Assembly: GCA_043820045.1 (NCBI GenBank)
Contig: JBDREF010000486.1
Location: forward strand, 1 to 5,781
Direction: 5' to 3'
Origin: JBDREF01 sp043820045
Lineage (GTDB): Bacteria; Planctomycetota; Phycisphaerae; Sedimentisphaerales; Anaerobacaceae
DNA length: 5,781 bases
The translations under genes were made by a program, and so were the position numbers. Position 1 is the first letter of the stretch. The number at the start of each line of letters is the position of its first letter. The notes under the pieces are model-generated. The model was not told the origin of the DNA and did not search any database. It saw only the letters and a list, made by a program, of their open reading frames with translations. Shown here piece after piece: positions 1-5,781 of this stretch.

Positions 1-303
1 ATGACCCATTTCGAGTCGGACTACGGCGCCGCGCCGAAGGTCGAGATGCGCAAGGGCCAGACTGTGACCAATATCGTGCCGGACTTCAAGGCCGAGCGCT
101 GGGTGGGCCTGTTAGGCGAGATTATCGATGCTCCGTTCATGGACATCTGCCGTTCGCAGATCGATATCCGCTACACGTGCGACGACCGCAAGCTCGCCGA
201 GCGGATGCCCGGCTTCCACTGGATGAGCTGCTACGGCGACTACATGCGCGAAATCGGTTACGCACTCAAGAAGGTCGCAATTCAGTGGGAGACTCTTGCC
301 TGA
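1..303 (+). CDS. Sugar isomerase (fucose/arabinose isomerase-like), C-terminal fragment, 5' end outside window
   Basis: The reading frame is open from the first base and ends at TGA 301-303. The ATG at base 1 is probably internal, since 100 residues without an N-terminal domain look like the tail of a larger protein. The residues resemble the C-terminal domain of L-fucose/L-arabinose-type ketol isomerases: an acidic opening (HFESDYGAAPKVEMRKGQ, about 3-20), then FKAERWVGLLGEI (29-41), then a late cysteine-arginine pair in FMDICRSQIDIRY (46-58), like the CR-containing strand near the end of that family. The end, GFHWMSCYGDYMREIGYALK, is compatible with a closing helix. Such enzymes interconvert aldoses and ketoses in the cytoplasm and are usually 400-600 residues long. 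No signal peptide can be judged here. The secreted beta-helix gene follows 65 bases downstream on the same strand, which suggests a shared glycan-use operon. The family call rests on remembered pattern similarity and is moderate; the exact sugar substrate cannot be told. Confidence 0.6.
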   Translation: MTHFESDYGAAPKVEMRKGQTVTNIVPDFKAERWVGLLGEIIDAPFMDICRSQIDIRYTCDDRKLAERMPGFHWMSCYGDYMREIGYALKKVAIQWETLA

Positions 304-353
304 AACGAAAAGTCTCTGAGAGGTGGTGTGTGTCTCGAATAGTTCTATTTAGA

Positions 354-360
354 GAGAGGT
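354..360 (+). promoter_or_regulatory. Shine-Dalgarno site of the beta-helix gene
   Basis: The purine run GAGAGGT lies 8 bases before the ATG at 369. It supports that start codon and independent translation initiation after the 65-base gap from the isomerase stop. I see no convincing terminator in the gap, so read-through from the upstream gene is likely. Confidence 0.65.
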
Positions 361-368
361 AAAGTGAC

Positions 369-3068
369 ATGAAAAACAATCGCTTGAAATTCCGTATGGT
401 CTGCTGTGTGCTGCTTTCGTCGGTCTGGATTCAAAATGTTAGGGCCGTCAATCTATACGTATCCCCGAACGGCAACGACCGATGGTCGGGACGGCTGGAG
501 AATGCAAACGCGGCAAAGACCGACGGGCCGGCGGCTTCTCTGGCCGGAGCCAGGGACGCGATCCGGCGTTTGAAATCGCAGGGGCCTGTTCGAGAGTCCG
601 TGCGAATCATCGTCTCCGACGGCGTCTACACTCTGGCCGAACCTTTCGTGCTTACGCCGCAGGACAGCGGGACCGAGGAATACCCCGTCAGCTACGAAGC
701 GGCTGCCGGGGCCAGACCGGTCTTTACGGGCGGACGTACTATTACAGGTTTCAAACGCGGCAAAAATGGTGTCTGGCAAACGCAAATCCCGGACGTCGCT
801 GCGGGCAAATGGTACTTCGAGCAGTTGTTCGTCAACGGCCGGCGTGCGGTCCGCGCACGCACACCGAATGAGTTCTATCACTACATGGCCGAGACAATCG
901 AAGAACCGCTCGACGGCGAGAAGGACAAATTCCGCCGTACAACCCTCGTCCCCGTGGAAGCCCTGGAGCCGCTCAAAGGGTTGAGCCCGGACGAGATAAA
1001 GGACGTGACGCTTATTGCATACCATAAATGGTGCATTACGCGGCGGTTCGTCACCGAGATCGACGCCGGCAAGAACGCCATCATCACCATAGGCGAAAAG
1101 CTCAAGAGCTACTCCGGCTGGCCGAAGAATACGCGATTTCAACTGGAGAACTTCCGGACCGCTCTTGATACGCCGGGCGAGTGGTTCCTCTCCCGCGACG
1201 GCACGCTCAGCTACATGCCGCTGCCGGATGAGGACATGTCGAAAGCGCAAGTGACGGCGCCGGTCATCGGAAAGCTGGTTGTCTTCCAGGGCGAGCCGGA
1301 GAAGCAACAATTTGTCGAGCACATAAGTCTCAAGGGACTCACATTCGAGCACAACCAGGAACTGCTGCCGAGGATGGGCTACGCACCATATCAGGCGGCG
1401 TATGTCACCGAGGCGGCGATTATGGCCGACGGCGCGCGCAACGTCACTATCGCCGACTGCGAAGTGGGTCACAGCGCAACATACGCGGTGTGGTTCCGGC
1501 AGGGCTGCACGAATTGCCGGCTCGAACGCTCTTTCCTGCACGACCTCGGGGCCGGCGGCGTGCGAATCGGCGAGGGCCAGATTCGCCCGGACGAGCCCTC
1601 CCGTACGAGCCATATTACCGTTGACAACAACATAATCCGCTCGGGCGGACGTATATATACTTCCGCGGTCGGAATCTGGATCGGCCAGAGCGGCGACAAC
1701 AACGTCACGCACAACGACGTCGGCGACTTCTACTATACGGGCCTTTCCGTCGGCTGGAGATGGGGCTATTCCGACAGCCTGGCTAAACGTAACATCATCC
1801 GCTTCAACCACGTCCATCACATCGGCTGGGGCGTGCTCAGCGACATGGGCGGCATCTACACACTCGGTCCATCGGAAGGAACCGTCGTCAGCGACAACGT
1901 CTTCCACGATATCTACTCCTACGATTACGGCGGCTGGGGGCTCTACACCGACGAGGGCAGCACCGGCATCGTCATGGAGAACAACCTCGTCTATAACACC
2001 AAGACCGGCGGCTTCCACCAGCATTACGGCAAGGAAAACATCATCCGCAACAACATCTTCGCTTTCAGCAAGCTCCACCAGCTCCAGGCCACGCGGGTCG
2101 AGAAGCATCTCTCGTTCACCTTCGAGAACAACATCGTCTATTGGAACACCGGCGCCATGCTGAGCGGTCGGTGGAAGGAAGTCAAAATCAGAATGGACAA
2201 GAACTGCTACTGGGACACAACCGGCGAGGACATCAAGCCCGCCGGGATGACATTCGAGCAGTGGCAGCAGGCCGGCCGTGACAAGAACTCGATAATCGCC
2301 GACCCGCTTTTCGCAGATCCGGAGAAATACGACTTTCACTTGAAGCCGAACTCGCCGGCTCTGAAAATCGGTTTCAAACCGTTCGACTATACCAAAGCGG
2401 GAGTTTACGGCGACCGAGCCTGGATTAGAAAGGCCGCAAGCGTAACGTTCCCGCCGTTGCAGGTAGCGCCCGACCCGCCGCCTGTATCTATCAACGATGA
2501 CTTCGAGAGCACGCCCGTCGGCCAGCGTCCGGCAAGCGCCGAGTGCAACGTCGAGAACAAAGGAGACGCCATCGTCGTTACCGACGAAACCGCCGCGGCC
2601 GGCAGGCACAGCCTCAAGATTCTCGACGCCGACGGATTGCAGAACGCCTGGAATCCGCACTGCGTCTATATGCCGAATCATTCGACGGGAACAACGCGAT
2701 GTGCGTTCGATATCCGAATCGGGCAGGATGTGCAGGTCAACCACGAGTGGCGCGACTGGCGCAACAGCCCCTACGGCGTAGGACCGAACTTCACCATCGA
2801 CGGAACGAAGCTCAAAGTAGCGGGGCAAACTCTGCTGGAACTGCCCGTCGATAAGTGGATCAGCTTCGAGATAGCCGCATCCCTGAGCCGGCCGAACGGC
2901 ACATGGGAAATGGCGGTGACACTGCCGACCGGCGACCATAAACAATTCAAAGGCCTAAAATACGGCAACACCAAATTCGACAAGCTGACCTGGCTCGGCT
3001 TCATAAGCAACGCCACAAAGAAAACCGTATTCTACCTCGACAACGTAAAGCTGACAAACAAAGCATAG
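369..3068 (+). CDS. Secreted right-handed parallel beta-helix protein, GH141-like, with C-terminal beta-sandwich
   Basis: This 899-residue protein is probably exported and acts on a polysaccharide. Residues 1-26 form a signal peptide: basic start KNNRLKFR, hydrophobic VCCVLLSSVW, cleavage after V-R-A26. The mature start YVSPNGND (30-37), then the SLAGARDAIRRLK helix (57-69) and PVFTGGRTITGF (117-128), is the entry typical of large beta-helix glycosidases of the GH141/GH120 kind. FVNGRRAVRART (154-165) is a further family-like segment. Residues about 318-600 carry the coils, rich in NNxI/NxxV turns such as NNVTHN, NNLVYN and NNIFAF. Conserved-looking acidic patches are DMGGIYTLG (492-500) and YTDEGSTG (526-533, D528/E529), followed by HQHYG (550-554); these are candidate active-site residues. 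From DDFES (710-714) to the end is a beta-sandwich of the LamG/jelly-roll type, probably carbohydrate binding. Known GH141 members include an alpha-L-fucosidase and a xylanase, so the substrate is not fixed by sequence. Fold call is strong; family number and activity are inferred. Confidence 0.9.
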   Translation: MKNNRLKFRMVCCVLLSSVWIQNVRAVNLYVSPNGNDRWSGRLENANAAKTDGPAASLAGARDAIRRLKSQGPVRESVRIIVSDGVYTLAEPFVLTPQDSGTEEYPVSYEAAAGARPVFTGGRTITGFKRGKNGVWQTQIPDVAAGKWYFEQLFVNGRRAVRARTPNEFYHYMAETIEEPLDGEKDKFRRTTLVPVEALEPLKGLSPDEIKDVTLIAYHKWCITRRFVTEIDAGKNAIITIGEKLKSYSGWPKNTRFQLENFRTALDTPGEWFLSRDGTLSYMPLPDEDMSKAQVTAPVIGKLVVFQGEPEKQQFVEHISLKGLTFEHNQELLPRMGYAPYQAAYVTEAAIMADGARNVTIADCEVGHSATYAVWFRQGCTNCRLERSFLHDLGAGGVRIGEGQIRPDEPSRTSHITVDNNIIRSGGRIYTSAVGIWIGQSGDNNVTHNDVGDFYYTGLSVGWRWGYSDSLAKRNIIRFNHVHHIGWGVLSDMGGIYTLGPSEGTVVSDNVFHDIYSYDYGGWGLYTDEGSTGIVMENNLVYNTKTGGFHQHYGKENIIRNNIFAFSKLHQLQATRVEKHLSFTFENNIVYWNTGAMLSGRWKEVKIRMDKNCYWDTTGEDIKPAGMTFEQWQQAGRDKNSIIADPLFADPEKYDFHLKPNSPALKIGFKPFDYTKAGVYGDRAWIRKAASVTFPPLQVAPDPPPVSINDDFESTPVGQRPASAECNVENKGDAIVVTDETAAAGRHSLKILDADGLQNAWNPHCVYMPNHSTGTTRCAFDIRIGQDVQVNHEWRDWRNSPYGVGPNFTIDGTKLKVAGQTLLELPVDKWISFEIAASLSRPNGTWEMAVTLPTGDHKQFKGLKYGNTKFDKLTWLGFISNATKKTVFYLDNVKLTNKA

Positions 3069-3082
3069 CACCGCCAGGGCAT

Positions 3083-3343
3083 TCACACTTTGTGGCGTTC
3101 GTATGAGCTAATTAGAGTGCTCTTTGGCTGACCGCATCTGCCAGCATTGCAGAGCTGGAATACTTCTCTTATACGTTTGCCAAGTTGACAGTTCAGAGCG
3201 TGCTTCTCTACATCATCTGTCGTTAAGTCTTCGTACTCTTGGTTGAGCGTGCTGTCATTCTGAATCATTAGAAATACACAGTCGGTAATTTCGTCGGTAA
3301 ACTTTCTAACGACTTTGTCTATGTAAGCGTTTCTGTCGTTCAT
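3083..3343 (-). CDS. Small conserved hypothetical protein (86 aa)
   Basis: The frame is open up to 3373, but ATG 3343-3341 is the better start because AGAGAGGA sits 5 bases before it. The resulting protein is 86 residues with no signal peptide or membrane segment, so it is probably cytoplasmic. The pattern looks like a genuine small family: ITDCVFLMIQND (19-30), EYEDL (36-40), ALNCQLGKRIREVFQL (49-64) and the ending PKSTLISSYERH (73-84). I recall hypothetical proteins with the same layout (a VFLxIQND helix, an LNxxLGKxI helix, and a PKSxLIxS tail), but I know no function and give none. Two or three amphipathic helices seem likely. Three cysteines lie in the second half (C52, C65, C70). It converges on the beta-helix gene, with only 14 bases between their stops. 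Its GC content and codon use differ from the flanking GC-rich genes, which suggests a different origin. Confidence 0.7.
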   Translation of the reverse strand: MNDRNAYIDKVVRKFTDEITDCVFLMIQNDSTLNQEYEDLTTDDVEKHALNCQLGKRIREVFQLCNAGRCGQPKSTLISSYERHKV

Positions 3344-3348
3344 TTGAA

Positions 3349-3356
3349 TCCTCTCT
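3349..3356 (-). promoter_or_regulatory. Shine-Dalgarno site deciding the start of the 86-aa gene
   Basis: Read on the minus strand, AGAGAGGA lies 5 bases before ATG 3343-3341. No comparable site supports the upstream in-frame start at 3373, so the shorter 86-residue protein is preferred. Confidence 0.6.
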
Positions 3357-3671
3357 TTGAACAACGAGGCCAACTTTGTCTCACGATTCTCTGCCCAGGA
3401 AAACGGATTTCTCGCTTAAACCATCTTCGGATCAATCATTGCATTACTTTAGGAAACGCAAGAATCCTCTGGGGGTCGATGGGGCAAGGCCCGGTAATTC
3501 TGCAGATATTGAACTTGATGAGTCCCGCTGCTTCATTTTCTTGAATCTGATGAGTTCCCTATAAAGGACACCTTCAATCTTGTCGATTTTACCTTGGCGG
3601 GTATGCGATGAGCCTTGTTCATTTTCGGGCTGTCAGGAGCAATGGCAATAGGTGGAAAGACAGTTCTAATT
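3357..3671. other. Gene-poor, lower-GC interval between divergent genes
   Basis: I see no convincing coding region here. The open frames on both strands are short and read like noise, without Shine-Dalgarno sites or recognisable motifs. GC is about 42-45% in the rows I counted, well below the flanking enzyme genes. The interval must contain the promoters of the divergently oriented 86-aa gene and membrane protein gene, but I could not pick out a convincing -35/-10 pair on either strand. It also holds an imperfect 18-base direct repeat and a short GGGC-AAG-GCCC inverted repeat near 3482. Confidence 0.5.
3509..3558. repeat. Imperfect direct repeat, 2 x 18 bases, 32-base period
   Basis: TTGAACTTGATGAGTCCC (3509-3526) and TTGAATCTGATGAGTTCC (3541-3558) match at 15 of 18 positions, with copies offset by 32 bases, about three helical turns. 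Such phasing is compatible with a paired protein-binding site upstream of the membrane protein gene. It could equally be a remnant of a duplicated intergenic element or chance. There is no sign of further copies within the window. Confidence 0.45.
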
Positions 3672-3677
3672 GAAAGG
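3672..3677 (+). promoter_or_regulatory. Shine-Dalgarno site favouring the GTG start at 3685
   Basis: GAAAGG lies 7 bases before GTG 3685. The competing in-frame TTG at 3670 has only a weaker GGAAAGA run about 9 bases upstream (3654-3660), so the GTG is preferred, though not decisively. Confidence 0.45.
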
Positions 3678-3684
3678 CACATTT

Positions 3685-4083
3685 GTGATAAACGATCAAG
3701 CCAAAGTGCGAAATGAAAATTCGGATGTTGCGAGTGTTGCCGCCGGGGCAATCATAGTGGCCATTATAATCGGGTATTTGTTGGTATGGCCTCCTTTAGA
3801 ACGATTCTTGTACTCGATAGGTGAAGGCGCGGTCACAAGGCAGGAAGTCCCTTCCGTGCCCACTGCGGAGTTAGTTCAAAGCGAGCGGCGGTCACAGTTG
3901 CACAGATTGCGCAGCGAAGGTGACAGACTTGTCAAGGAGGCCGAGGTCTTGCAGAAAACTGCAGCTTGGATTGCTTTGGATGGCGCTGATGAAGGTGAAA
4001 TGCGAGAGATTACAAGACTGTTGAACAAGAATACCGCTGAGTTGGAGCAGGTGACAAAGCAAATCGACCGGCTTAGTCGGTAG
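3685..4083 (+). CDS. Single-pass membrane protein with coiled-coil tail, function unknown
   Basis: Starting at GTG 3685 the protein has 132 residues; starting at TTG 3670 it has 137. A short polar N-terminus precedes one strongly hydrophobic helix at about 15-36 (VASVAAGAIIVAIIIGYLLV), ending in WPPLERF. The segment from about 47 to 61 (GEGAVTRQEVPSVPTA) looks flexible. The rest is charged and helical, with heptad-like spacing at about 62-92 and 103-131, consistent with a coiled coil. There is no typical signal-peptidase site, so the helix is more likely a membrane anchor than a cleaved signal. No catalytic motif or known family is recognised. The overall plan (anchor, linker, coiled coil) fits small scaffold or envelope proteins, but that is only a structural resemblance. 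It stands alone on the plus strand, divergent from the 86-aa gene and convergent with the minus-strand genes. It is probably its own transcription unit. Confidence 0.65.
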   Translation: MINDQAKVRNENSDVASVAAGAIIVAIIIGYLLVWPPLERFLYSIGEGAVTRQEVPSVPTAELVQSERRSQLHRLRSEGDRLVKEAEVLQKTAAWIALDGADEGEMREITRLLNKNTAELEQVTKQIDRLSR

Positions 4084-4084
4084 A

Positions 4085-4100
4085 ATGGGCTTTAGCCCAT
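4085..4100. repeat. Perfect inverted repeat (7-bp stem, 2-base loop) directly after a stop codon
   Basis: ATGGGCTTTAGCCCAT begins 2 bases after the TAG of the membrane protein gene. The arms ATGGGCT and AGCCCAT pair perfectly around TT. In RNA the loop would probably open to about four bases. No T-run follows on either strand, so it is not a standard intrinsic terminator. It may protect the 3' end of the mRNA or be a copy of a dispersed GGGCTTTAGCCC-type intergenic repeat. Confidence 0.5.
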
Positions 4101-4119
4101 GCGGATATTTAAACGATGC

Positions 4120-4153
4120 CGCCCAGGTCCACGATGAATAGCTGGCGTTTTTT
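4120..4153 (+). terminator. Possible intrinsic terminator after the membrane protein gene
   Basis: CGCCCAG (4120-4126) can pair with CTGGCG (4142-4147) as a 6-bp stem with one bulged C, and six T residues follow at 4148-4153. The loop is long, about 15 bases, so the hairpin is only moderately stable. Its position between two convergent genes fits a terminator for the plus-strand transcript. Confidence 0.35.
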
Positions 4154-4172
4154 GTTGGGGGCGGCCTGTGGT

Positions 4173-4580
4173 TTACTGCTTTTTCTTTCCGTGATACAGT
4201 TCGCTGCCGGCGCCGGCGTAGATTCGTCGCTCGGAAGGCGGAGTCGGGTTCTTCACTGCCCGCCAGCGGTTGGGCTGCGGCTCGGGTCCTTCTTTGGCCA
4301 GGGTGGTAAGTTCGGTATCGCCCATGACCGGCTCGTCGTGGATGTTCCTGCCCTCGACGATCCAGCTAAACTCAATGGGTATGCCGTTCGGGTCGAAGGC
4401 GTATATGGAATGGATGAAACCGTGATCGATCACGTCCGAAGGCTCGAAACCCGCGGCTTCCAGCTTGTCCTTCAACTCCCAGAGGGCATCAGCGCTATCG
4501 ACTCCGAACGAAACGTGGTCGAACACGAACGGCCCCTTAACGGGCCGGCCGTGCGACTTGGGCTCGACGGGTTTTATCGC
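4173..4580 (-). pseudogene. VOC-family (glyoxalase/dioxygenase superfamily) protein, N-terminal half missing
   Basis: VOC enzymes pair two beta-alpha-beta-beta-beta modules that together bind a metal through His/Glu residues. Only the second module is visible here. Counting from GTG 4526 as residue 1, there is FDHVSFGV with the first ligand-type histidine H4, the helix ALWELKDKLEAAGF (14-27), then DHGFIHSIYAFDPNG (34-48) and IPIEFSW (49-55) with the ligand-type glutamate E52. A proline-rich tail of about 60 residues ends naturally in GAGSELYHGKKKQ and TAA. Family-like sequence continues upstream of the GTG (IKPVEPKSHGRPVKGPF, about 4577-4527) without any ATG, GTG or TTG, and stops near the propeller gene's TGA at 4591. 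A full protein of this type would be roughly 170-200 residues with a first module. AAGGGG lies 6 bases before GTG 4526, so a 117-residue stub might still be made, but it would lack half the metal site. Most likely a deletion remnant. Confidence 0.7.
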
Positions 4581-4590
4581 TAAACAAGGC

Positions 4591-5781
4591 TCAATCTGTG
4601 AGCCGGATGCGCGCGTAGTTAATGCCGCTGCCGCCGACGCGCGTGCCGAGCAGATCCAGGACTTTGGATTTAGGCGACCCGGCCCGCACCGTCGCGGTGA
4701 AGTAACTATTCATGGGATGTTGCAGCGGCACCGTGACCGCTCCCGGCGTGCCGGGATTCGAGCCGTCCGTATGAATCTCCATGACCCGGTTCTCCGAGAC
4801 CCGTTTGCCCGCAGCGTCCCTGCCGCCGATATAGTAGAAAACGAACAGCCGGTTCTCCTCGGTCACCTGGAAACGAGGCTGTGCAGGTATCTCCTGCGAC
4901 TTGCCCTCTTCGGCCGAGACCAATGTACGGCGTGTCACCACCTTGCCATCGCGGACAAGCGCGTAGTTCATCTCATGTCTCTGCACTGCACCGGGGAAGA
5001 ACTTCTCGCGCAGCCGTTCGTCAAGAGCACGCTCGGTCCAGACCAGGTGTACTGCCCCGTCCGGCGCAACCCAGAGGTCGCCGGGCATGATCCAGCCGCA
5101 CGTCTTGTCCCGGCTGGCAATCTCGACCCAACCCTCGAACTTGCCCGTGGTAATATCCCGCGACCACGTGTAGAAAAGCCTGCGAAAATCATAGTCCCAC
5201 TTTTGGCCGGTCAGTTCGTACTTGAAATCCTGCCACTTCTTGTAAGGCTCCACGACATCGCTCACGCCGCAGAAGTACACCGCCCGGCCTTTCAACGCCA
5301 CGTTCGGGTAGCAGGTGCGAATCGGCTGGGGCTTGTCGTATTCGGCGCCCCACGGCCACTTCAGCTTTCCGCTGCTCGCCCATTTGCCCGTACTATCCCG
5401 AAAGGACCATTCTGCGTGTGCGTAACCGATGTTCTGAAACAGAATCAACTCACCAGCCGGACCATCGGCGGCAAAGCTGCGGTAGGAGTGCTCCGTGAAC
5501 TCGGGGCTGCCGTCCCAGACCGGCCGTAATGTTTTGAACGGGCCCCCGGGACCAGCGGCGGCCAATTCCAGAATCTCCGGACGCGCCGGACCGCCGTACT
5601 GGTTCGGGTCGGTCGTCAGGGTCGGATTGACCGATAAGAACAACCGCCCATCAGGAAAGCCGGCAACCGGGCAAGGCTCGCGTGTCCGCCCCGCCGGATC
5701 GACCTGCACCTGCCGCCAGCCGTCCGCAGGACTCCCTACGGAGGAATCGCCCCGATGAAAAAGCATCCAGCGGCAATTGTT
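4591..5781 (-). CDS. BNR/sialidase-like beta-propeller protein, 5' end outside window
   Basis: The frame stays open to the window edge. The ATG at 5766 is preceded in frame by NNCRW, so it is probably internal and the true start, perhaps with a signal peptide, lies outside. At least 391 residues are visible (numbered from that Met). Blade-like repeats include PDGRLFLSVNP (38-48), SFRDSTGKW (121-129, like an Asp-box S-x-D-x-G-x-x-W), YPNVALKGRAVYFCG (153-167), YTWSRDITTGKFEGW (199-213, Asp-box-like), DLWVAPDGAVHLVWTE (230-245), RLFVFYYIGG (306-315) and the closing GGSGINYARIRL (378-389). This is the pattern of BNR-repeat, six-bladed-propeller proteins related to sialidases and other glycoside hydrolases or lyases. 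A clear sialidase arginine triad cannot be assigned, so enzymatic activity is unproven; it may be a binding protein. Location is probably extracytoplasmic. The neighbouring beta-helix gene makes glycan degradation the likely theme. The truncated VOC gene follows 10 bases after its TGA on the same strand. Confidence 0.75.
   Translation of the reverse strand, partial: NNCRWMLFHRGDSSVGSPADGWRQVQVDPAGRTREPCPVAGFPDGRLFLSVNPTLTTDPNQYGGPARPEILELAAAGPGGPFKTLRPVWDGSPEFTEHSYRSFAADGPAGELILFQNIGYAHAEWSFRDSTGKWASSGKLKWPWGAEYDKPQPIRTCYPNVALKGRAVYFCGVSDVVEPYKKWQDFKYELTGQKWDYDFRRLFYTWSRDITTGKFEGWVEIASRDKTCGWIMPGDLWVAPDGAVHLVWTERALDERLREKFFPGAVQRHEMNYALVRDGKVVTRRTLVSAEEGKSQEIPAQPRFQVTEENRLFVFYYIGGRDAAGKRVSENRVMEIHTDGSNPGTPGAVTVPLQHPMNSYFTATVRAGSPKSKVLDLLGTRVGGSGINYARIRLTD

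Noticed and set aside
453..2945. An 830-codon open frame antisense to the beta-helix gene
   Set aside because: The plus-strand product has a signal peptide, recognisable fold motifs and a good Shine-Dalgarno. The antisense product has no family-like pattern and is explained by GC-rich codon use suppressing stops on the opposite strand.
3072..3097. CGCCA...TGGCG inverted repeat between the convergent stops of the beta-helix and 86-aa genes
   Set aside because: The stem is only 5 bp with a 16-base interior, and there is no T-run on either side, so it is too weak to call a terminator.
3547..3575. CTGATGAG followed by a possible short stem, resembling the hammerhead ribozyme core
   Set aside because: The obligatory GAAA after stem II is absent (the sequence runs GGACACCTTCAAT), and no closing stem could be found. 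The second CTTGATGAG copy lacks it too.
3641..3715. A 24-codon plus-strand frame starting ATG 3641 after CAGGAG
   Set aside because: The Shine-Dalgarno is only 2 bases from the ATG, the frame overlaps the better-supported membrane protein gene, and the peptide shows no recognisable pattern.
4116..4583. A plus-strand open frame whose start reads like a signal peptide (MNSWRFLLGAACGLLLFLSV)
   Set aside because: Most of it is antisense to the VOC C-terminal half, and the hydrophobic part is largely the mirror of that gene's lysine-rich end. The rest shows no protein-like pattern and there is no good Shine-Dalgarno.
4465..5529. A 354-codon plus-strand frame across the right part
   Set aside because: It is antisense to the beta-propeller gene, which has clear blade and Asp-box-like motifs. 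The plus-strand frame is rich in Arg, Ala and Pro without motifs, typical of a GC-driven shadow.

Overview
The window looks like chromosomal DNA from an environmental polysaccharide-degrading bacterium, most plausibly a member of the Planctomycetota (Phycisphaerae/Sedimentisphaerales type) or a related PVC lineage. This is inferred from gene content, not from a marker gene. The supporting signs are a large secreted right-handed beta-helix glycan-active protein, a Fuc/Ara-isomerase-like protein, a BNR/sialidase-like beta-propeller, moderately high GC in these genes, and loosely spaced genes with short leaders.

Left part (1-3068, + strand): the last 100 codons of a protein resembling the C-terminal domain of fucose/arabinose-type sugar isomerases. 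A 65-base gap with a clear Shine-Dalgarno follows, then an 899-residue secreted protein. That protein has a signal peptide, a parallel beta-helix core of the GH141-like kind and a C-terminal beta-sandwich. The two genes are probably co-transcribed and form a plausible 'release a sugar outside, isomerise it inside' pair.

Middle (3069-4172): a distinctly lower-GC stretch (roughly 43-45% in sampled rows, against about 60% or more in the flanking genes). It carries an 86-residue minus-strand gene of a small conserved hypothetical type. Next is a gene-poor interval of about 340 bases with an imperfect 18-base direct repeat, then a plus-strand gene for a short single-pass membrane protein with a coiled-coil tail. 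That gene is followed at once by a perfect 7-bp hairpin and, further on, a possible terminator.

Right part (4173-5781, - strand): a BNR-type beta-propeller gene whose 5' end lies outside the window. Right behind it is the C-terminal half of a vicinal-oxygen-chelate (glyoxalase/dioxygenase superfamily) gene. The N-terminal metal-binding module is missing and the homology begins almost at the stop codon of the propeller gene, so this is probably a deletion remnant.

I find no phage, CRISPR, tRNA, rRNA, transposase or recognisable new multi-gene system. The most interesting points are the isomerase/beta-helix pairing, the truncated VOC gene, and the low-GC insert with its small conserved protein.
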